32,057 nucleotides of DNA from positions 92,579 to 124,635 of the forward strand of contig JAHFNJ010000003.1 of assembly GCA_023267375.1 (NCBI GenBank), written 5' to 3'. Origin of the DNA: Candidatus Nomurabacteria bacterium. GTDB lineage: Bacteria; Patescibacteriota; Minisyncoccia; Phycocordibacterales; UBA9973. The notes under the pieces were generated by a model, which did not search any database, was not told the DNA's origin, and saw only the letters and a program-made list of their open reading frames with translations. The position numbers and the translations under genes were made by a program. Positions 28,935-32,057 of this stretch are shown here, in pieces (the first letter of the stretch is position 1; each line of letters opens with the position of its first letter).

Positions 28935-29025
28935 CTGGGAATCTCCCCTTACTGGGGCAGTACACCTTTTGCATTTTCTCGGAGCACAGCTCCTCGTAAA
29001 TATGCAAAAGCTTTTCGATTCCCAG
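28935..29025. repeat. Cloverleaf-like structured element next to tRNA-His
   Basis: Outer stem CTGGGAATC (28935-28943) with GATTCCCAG (29017-29025), 9 bp perfect. Inside are CCCC-TTACT-GGGG (28945-28957) and CTTTTGCAT/ATGCAAAAG (28966-28974 with 29002-29010), which holds a further GGAGC-ACA-GCTCC hairpin (28981-28993). The right arm contains TTCGATTCCCAG, identical to the T-arm of the neighbouring tRNA-His but on the opposite strand. Confidence 0.65.
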
Positions 29026-29030
29026 ACACA

Positions 29031-29046
29031 AGTGAAGCAGTTCACT
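29031..29046. repeat. Short hairpin AGTGAA/TTCACT
   Basis: AGTGAA (29031-29036), loop GCAG, TTCACT (29041-29046), with AGAC/GTCT at the outer ends. It lies between the cloverleaf-like element and the tRNA-His terminator. Confidence 0.5.
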
Positions 29047-29056
29047 CGCTTAGTCT

Positions 29057-29100
29057 CCCAATAGAAAAAGTCCGGACAAAGCCGGACTTTTTCTATTGGG
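29057..29100 (-). terminator. Intrinsic terminator of tRNA-His
   Basis: A 19-bp perfect stem (29057-29075 with 29082-29100), loop ACAAAG, containing A5/T5 tracts. The outer end of the stem overlaps the last two bases next to the tRNA 3' terminus. Confidence 0.88.
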
Positions 29101-29171
29101 GGCCTACTGGGAATCGAACCCAGATCGAAGGTTCCACAAACCTCAGTGTTAACCGTTACACCATAAGCCCC
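29099..29171 (-). tRNA. tRNA-His (GTG)
   Basis: A full cloverleaf on the minus strand: acceptor GGGCTTA/TAGGCCC, D-arm GTGT/ACAC, anticodon stem GAGGT/ACCTT with loop TTGTGGA (anticodon GTG), T-arm CTGGG-TTCGATT-CCCAG. The extra 5' G opposite discriminator C is the tRNA-His hallmark. CCA is not encoded (CAA follows). Confidence 0.95.
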
Positions 29172-29211
29172 ATACATTCAATCAGTAATCACCACTTCGT
29201 AATTACAAATT

Positions 29212-29289
29212 GGGCTTCCCGTCACGACGGGAGCCCCTCTGTTATAGCAGATTTTCTTTATATTTTCCAGCTTGCCCGCCTCTGGCGGG
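29212..29289. repeat. Two intergenic hairpins between tRNA-His and VKOR gene
   Basis: First hairpin 29212-29236: GGGC-T-TCCCGT, loop CACG, ACGGGA-GCCC, 10 bp with one bulge. Second hairpin 29275-29289: CCCGCC-TCT-GGCGGG. The second form is common between CPR genes in my recollection. Neither is followed by a convincing U-tract on the minus strand. Confidence 0.5.
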
Positions 29290-29293
29290 TTTA

Positions 29294-29752
29294 TCAGAGA
29301 ATAAATGGCCCTAAAACAAAATGAGTAGAGAAAAAAGTAATGAGGAAAATAATCGTTGAAATCGTCGCTGAGAGCAAACACCAGGTACAAATCTGTTTCA
29401 GAATAAAAAGCTGCACCGAAACAAGATAGAGCGAGAAGAGAAATGCTCCTGTCGCGACAACGAGTGACGAAAGGAAAAATGCTGGGTGTGTGAGATTGGG
29501 AGAAAAAACAAGAAATGCATGAAAGAGTGTTGTTGCGAGGTAGTAATAAATACCCAACAACTCAACGGGGATACCGACGAATCGAGAATAGTCACTATGA
29601 ATGACTGCTTCGCAGTTTGAACGAAGCGGACAGACGAGTGGCTTACTTTTTTTCTTGTGCCGATGAATATAGAGCGCAAGAGAAAACCCGACAGCCCCTA
29701 AGAGTGCCGTCGACAGATCCCAAGAAGCCAATGAGAAAAAATTATCCACCAT
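29294..29752 (-). CDS. Vitamin K epoxide reductase (VKOR) family protein
   Basis: A 152-residue membrane protein with four hydrophobic segments. The first Cys pair lies in a loop (CPLRSNCEAVIHSDYSRFVG), which has the CxxxxxC plus Ser of VKOR, and the active-site CxxC is in ILKQICTWCLLSA. VKOR proteins reoxidise a DsbA-like partner using quinone, driving disulfide formation outside the cytoplasm. No fused thioredoxin domain is present. It overlaps the pterin dehydratase gene by 11 bases and lies about 1.3 kb from the Cys-paired LPTTG protein, a likely disulfide client. Confidence 0.92.
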   Translation of the reverse strand: MVDNFFSLASWDLSTALLGAVGFSLALYIHRHKKKSKPLVCPLRSNCEAVIHSDYSRFVGIPVELLGIYYYLATTLFHAFLVFSPNLTHPAFFLSSLVVATGAFLFSLYLVSVQLFILKQICTWCLLSATISTIIFLITFFSTHFVLGPFIL

Positions 29753-30083
29753 AGAGCATATCTATTTTGGATGCCATAATAAAATCATTCTCTGAGAGTC
29801 CCCCGATTGCATGTGTCCATAGTTCAAAAGTCACCTTATTATAAAAAATATGGATATCAGGATGATGCCCTTCCTCTTCAGCGACATCCGCAACACGATC
29901 AACAAATGCCATTGTCTGGACAAAATCTTTAAACTTGAACTCGCGATAAATTTTTTTTGCATCAGGCGACAGTGCCCAGTGGTGCACTTCATCGAGGTAG
30001 TCTTGCAGCTGCTGCCCCGCGAGCGGTGGTGTGCTTTTTTTCTCGCACGGTATACATTTTTTCTTCGGTAGATCCATGGACAT
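29742..30083 (-). CDS. Pterin-4a-carbinolamine dehydratase
   Basis: A 113-residue PCD/PhhB family protein that dehydrates 4a-hydroxytetrahydrobiopterin. Active-site motif EEEGHHPDIHIFYNKVTFEL with the conserved His residues, then WTHAIGGLSENDFIMASKID. The N-terminus adds a CIPCEKK cysteine pair often seen in bacterial members. No aromatic amino acid hydroxylase is seen here, so it may act in pterin recycling, a moonlighting role, or in folate chemistry related to thyA/folA; these are inferences. Two possible ATGs (30083, 30077) differ by two residues. It overlaps the VKOR gene by 11 bases. Confidence 0.93.
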   Translation of the reverse strand: MSMDLPKKKCIPCEKKSTPPLAGQQLQDYLDEVHHWALSPDAKKIYREFKFKDFVQTMAFVDRVADVAEEEGHHPDIHIFYNKVTFELWTHAIGGLSENDFIMASKIDMLYGG

Positions 30084-30127
30084 ATAATTAGTTTATCATA
30101 TCCCTAGTACCGATACCTACATACAAT

Positions 30128-30157
30128 AAAAGGGGTTGATTTAATCAACCCCTTTTT
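30128..30157 (-). terminator. Intrinsic terminator of the 30178-30855 gene
   Basis: AAAAGGGGTTGA, loop TTTAA, TCAACCCCTTTT and a T5 tract on the plus side, A4 on the other. It follows the stop on the minus strand and precedes the pterin dehydratase gene. Confidence 0.85.
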
Positions 30158-30177
30158 CTCCATTAAAAACTTTCCTC

Positions 30178-30855
30178 TTACAGAAACGTATCGCCGATAT
30201 GTTTCCAGCTTTCAAGCTTTGGAATTTCTGTCTCTTTAGTATGTACGCCGTGTAAATCAAAAAGATATGATGGAATAATATCTTTCGTCCCCAACACCTC
30301 TTTAAGAGTATCGTCGATGAATGCGATTTTTTCACCCTCAAAATTTTGTATGAATGTTGCCTTGGGAACACTCCAAAATCCGCGACCTTCTTCATAATCC
30401 CAGGCGCAATGTAGTTCTTGAATACATTTGGGGATATGTCGATGATACACAGTTCTAAGAGCACTATGCCCAATTTTTTGCCTTGCTGTCGCAATATGCA
30501 GATTGTACTTCTTGGCCAGCTCGGGAGCCACTTTTGGCATATCTTCTATTATGGGCATACGTTCATTCCATATATCAGATGCATGGAAATTTTTACCTAT
30601 ATCCAGATAGACTTCATCAAAAGTAAGGTTGGGATTTCCGGTATGAAGCTGAATAACTTCGTGCAACAGATCAAAGTTAATGTTGTCTGCTAGACGTAAG
30701 TTTATTTTATACCTTTCGTTAAGGTACAGTAACACGTATGGTTTTTCATCAACCATGACACCATCATGATCGAGGAACATATTTTTCTTTTTCATAGCTT
30801 CTATGATTTTTAGTAATAACTCGAATTTGTCGGAACAATACCACTTACAAGGCAT
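30178..30855 (-). CDS. HAD-like hydrolase (possibly nucleotidase-like)
   Basis: A 225-residue protein (ATG 30855; the track uses TTG 30864; ATG 30795 is also possible). HAD motif I is MFLDHDGVMVDE (DxDGV form), an ATARQK motif II-like segment follows about residue 120, and motif IV is IAFIDDTLKEV near residue 175. The spacing resembles 5'(3')-deoxyribonucleotidase-like and phosphatase-like HAD proteins. No cap signature is clear enough to name the substrate. It is divergent from tRNA-Leu and ends at a strong terminator. Confidence 0.7.
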   Translation of the reverse strand: MPCKWYCSDKFELLLKIIEAMKKKNMFLDHDGVMVDEKPYVLLYLNERYKINLRLADNINFDLLHEVIQLHTGNPNLTFDEVYLDIGKNFHASDIWNERMPIIEDMPKVAPELAKKYNLHIATARQKIGHSALRTVYHRHIPKCIQELHCAWDYEEGRGFWSVPKATFIQNFEGEKIAFIDDTLKEVLGTKDIIPSYLFDLHGVHTKETEIPKLESWKHIGDTFL

Positions 30856-30878
30856 TTTGGTCAATCAACCAGAATGAC

Positions 30879-30907
30879 TGGAAATTATTGGTGAAATGTA
30901 TTACAAT
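30879..30907 (+). promoter_or_regulatory. Probable promoter of tRNA-Leu
   Basis: TGGAAA (30879-30884), 17-base spacer, TACAAT (30902-30907), 20 bases before the tRNA. Confidence 0.45.
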
Positions 30908-30927
30908 CCGGGGGTTATCAAATATAT

Positions 30928-31011
30928 GCGCAGGTGGCGAAACTGGTAGACGCACTACCTTGAGGTGGTAGCGGGAGCAATCCTATGGGAGTTCAAATCT
31001 CCCCCTGCGCA
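30928..31011 (+). tRNA. tRNA-Leu (GAG)
   Basis: Acceptor GCGCAGG/CCTGCGC, anticodon stem CTACC/GGTAG with loop TTGAGGT (anticodon GAG), a long class II variable arm and T-arm GGGAG-TTCAAAT-CTCCC, discriminator A. CCA is not encoded. Confidence 0.95.
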
Positions 31012-31019
31012 CAAAAAAC

Positions 31020-31047
31020 AAAAAAGGTACCTGCGTACCTTTTTTGT
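31020..31047 (+). terminator. Intrinsic terminator of tRNA-Leu
   Basis: AAAAAAGGTAC, loop CTGC, GTACCTTTTTT. Directly after the tRNA. Confidence 0.9.
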
Positions 31048-31060
31048 TTACTTGGGCGAG

Positions 31061-31155
31061 CCGCAATGATGCCGCTTTGCGGCCATGAGGCGGGGTCGCG
31101 AGTACTTAGTCCGCGCAGAGTGTACTCACTTGAGCAGACTTAGTAACTCGTGACC
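31061..31155. repeat. Pair of structured inverted-repeat elements before rplS terminator
   Basis: First hairpin 31061-31093: CCGC [6-base internal loop] GCCGC-TTT-GCGGC [loop] GCGG. Second element 31094-31155: arms 31094-31111 and 31137-31155 pair along most of their length (GGTC...CGAGT...AGTC with GACT...ACTCG...GACC) around a 25-base loop containing AGTG-TACT-CACT. TCGTGACC then recurs 20 bases after the right arm. The stretch is G+C-richer than its surroundings. Confidence 0.6.
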
Positions 31156-31193
31156 ACAGAAAATATTCGTGACCAAATCAACCGAACGCACAT

Positions 31194-31227
31194 AAACAAA
31201 AAACTCCCTCTCGGGAGTTTTTTGTTT
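31194..31227 (-). terminator. Intrinsic terminator of rplS
   Basis: AAACAAAAAACTCCC (31194-31208), loop TCTC, GGGAGTTTTTTGTTT (31213-31227). Fifteen base pairs; follows the rplS stop on the minus strand. Confidence 0.9.
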
Positions 31228-31243
31228 CTTGTCTTATTGTAAG

Positions 31244-31639
31244 TTAGGCTGTTGCCTCTTCAGTAACCTCAGCTTCATCAGCATACACTTTCGCTGATTT
31301 CATTTTCTTAGAGATTTCCTTCACCGCCTTTTCACGGATATAGTAGAGCTTTGAGCGACGAGTACGGTTACTCTTTACCACTTCAATCTTATCGATGTTT
31401 GGTGAGTAGAGTGGGAAAATACGTTCAACACCAACGCCATTTGAAACCTTGCGTACAGTGAATGTCGCACCGATCTCTTTGCCATGCTTACGAGCAAGTA
31501 CGAGACCTTCAAACGCCTGGAGACGAGTTTTGCCCTTTTCGATAATTTTTGACCAAACGCGAACCGTGTCGCCAGAAGCAAAACCGAGCTTCTTGCGCTC
31601 GTCTGTACTGACTGATGTTAGTTTTATTGCAGTTGCCAT
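31244..31639 (-). CDS. rplS: 50S ribosomal protein L19
   Basis: A 131-residue L19 located at the 30S-50S interface. Motifs: [52 protein letters not shown], then [20 protein letters not shown] and LYYIRE. The C-terminus is longer than E. coli L19 with an acidic end ([12 protein letters not shown]), a common CPR feature. No trmD or rpsP is next to it, unlike in many bacteria. A TATGCT -10 box is 14 bases upstream of ATG. A terminator ends the gene. Confidence 0.97.
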   Translation of the reverse strand: MATAIKLTSVSTDERKKLGFASGDTVRVWSKIIEKGKTRLQAFEGLVLARKHGKEIGATFTVRKVSNGVGVERIFPLYSPNIDKIEVVKSNRTRRSKLYYIREKAVKEISKKMKSAKVYADEAEVTEEATA

Positions 31640-31669
31640 AGTGGCACTACTCTAGCATACATTTTTCCC

Positions 31670-32057
31670 CTACGCAACAGTTAGGGCATTCTGAAAGTCT
31701 TCAGGAAAAGGAGCCTCGAAAGTGTGGGTCTTGCCGTCAGGGAGGCTAATGGTAAGGGTTTGGGCATGCAAGGCAAGGCGGTTAAAACCAAGCGCCAGTG
31801 GCCGATTTGGAGCATAAATCGGATCACCGATGATAGGGTGGTTGATATATTTCATGTGAACGCGGAGCTGGTGTGTTCGGCCGGTTTTAGGCATCAATTT
31901 TACATAGGTATACGTTCCCTCTTCGGTACTGCCATTTTTTCGGCTCTCCTCCCATTTATCTTCAGGTATACGCTTCATGACTTCAAAATCAGTCCATGCC
32001 TCACGAATAGTCCCACGCGCGCCCTTCCCGGTCGTCCACATACGAATATCACCAGCA
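31670..32057 (-). CDS. RluA/RluD-type pseudouridine synthase, N-terminus outside window
   Basis: The frame is open to the window end, so the start is beyond 32057 and the ATG at 32041 in the track is internal. The visible 129 residues are the C-terminal part of an RluA-family synthase: VKLMPKTGRTHQLRVHMKYI (the GRTHQLRVHM signature), NHPIIGDPIYAP, and FNRLALHAQTLTISLPDG near the end. The catalytic HRLD motif lies upstream, outside the window. It isomerises uridine in rRNA or tRNA. The next gene, rplS, lies downstream on the same strand in operon-like order. Confidence 0.93.
   Translation of the reverse strand, partial: AGDIRMWTTGKGARGTIREAWTDFEVMKRIPEDKWEESRKNGSTEEGTYTYVKLMPKTGRTHQLRVHMKYINHPIIGDPIYAPNRPLALGFNRLALHAQTLTISLPDGKTHTFEAPFPEDFQNALTVA

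Noticed and set aside
29178-29390. 70-codon ORF upstream of tRNA-His
   Set aside because: It overlaps VKOR in another frame and runs through two intergenic hairpins; no start context.
1-32057. CRISPR array
   Set aside because: No regularly spaced direct repeats with unique spacers and no cas genes were seen.

Overview
This window looks like chromosome from a Patescibacteria (CPR) bacterium, most likely a Parcubacteria-type lineage. The evidence is gene content: tightly packed small genes, a SecE-NusG-L11 cluster, class F sortases with an LPXTG-type substrate, a VKOR protein, a SIMPL-domain protein, a CofE-like protein without any F420 pathway, and tRNA genes that do not encode CCA. This is inference from family recall; no search was run.

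Layout. Positions 1-3890 (minus) hold a compact operon glyA - CYTH phosphatase - Nudix - P-loop kinase - Nudix - tmk, with tmk cut by the window edge. An unknown gene (4000-4533) and the thyA-folA pair (plus) follow, then a MazG-like pyrophosphohydrolase and a dCMP deaminase. From 7435 to 11137 come an unknown gene, cofE-like and yhhQ-like genes, secE-nusG-rplK and another unknown gene. Positions 11212-16952 (minus) carry envelope and housekeeping genes: SIMPL, a His-rich exported protein, an FKBP isomerase, a methyltransferase, two EEP-family paralogues and murB. Positions 16953-17824 have no gene in the ORF track, but contain two strong candidate non-coding RNAs and a 52-residue Cys-rich ORF. 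The nrdA-nrdB operon follows (17825-21522), with an HD protein, a possible 34-residue ORF, a HAD phosphatase and a small Cys/His membrane protein. Positions 24291-25741 hold a Bacteroidota-style type IX secretion cargo gene whose sorting tail is frameshifted. Then come pyrB, a sortase-substrate-sortase locus, tRNA-His beside a cloverleaf-like element, VKOR with pterin dehydratase, a HAD-like gene, tRNA-Leu, rplS and a partial RluA-type pseudouridine synthase.

How the genes work together. Many genes converge on dTTP and dNTP supply: NrdAB reduces ribonucleotides, dCMP deaminase makes dUMP, ThyA with FolA and GlyA makes dTMP and recycles folate, Tmk phosphorylates dTMP, and MazG/Nudix proteins sanitise the pool. 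A second theme is the cell surface: sortases, a Cys-paired LPTTG protein, VKOR for disulfides, MurB, FKBP and SIMPL proteins.

Most notable observations: (1) six genes have a TANNNT -10 hexamer exactly 6 nt before ATG, which predicts leaderless mRNAs; (2) two independent candidate ncRNAs lie downstream of nrdB; (3) NrdB has the class Ic ligand pattern, with Phe at the radical Tyr site; (4) a T9SS cargo gene sits in a CPR-like context; (5) several intergenic regions hold elaborate inverted-repeat elements.
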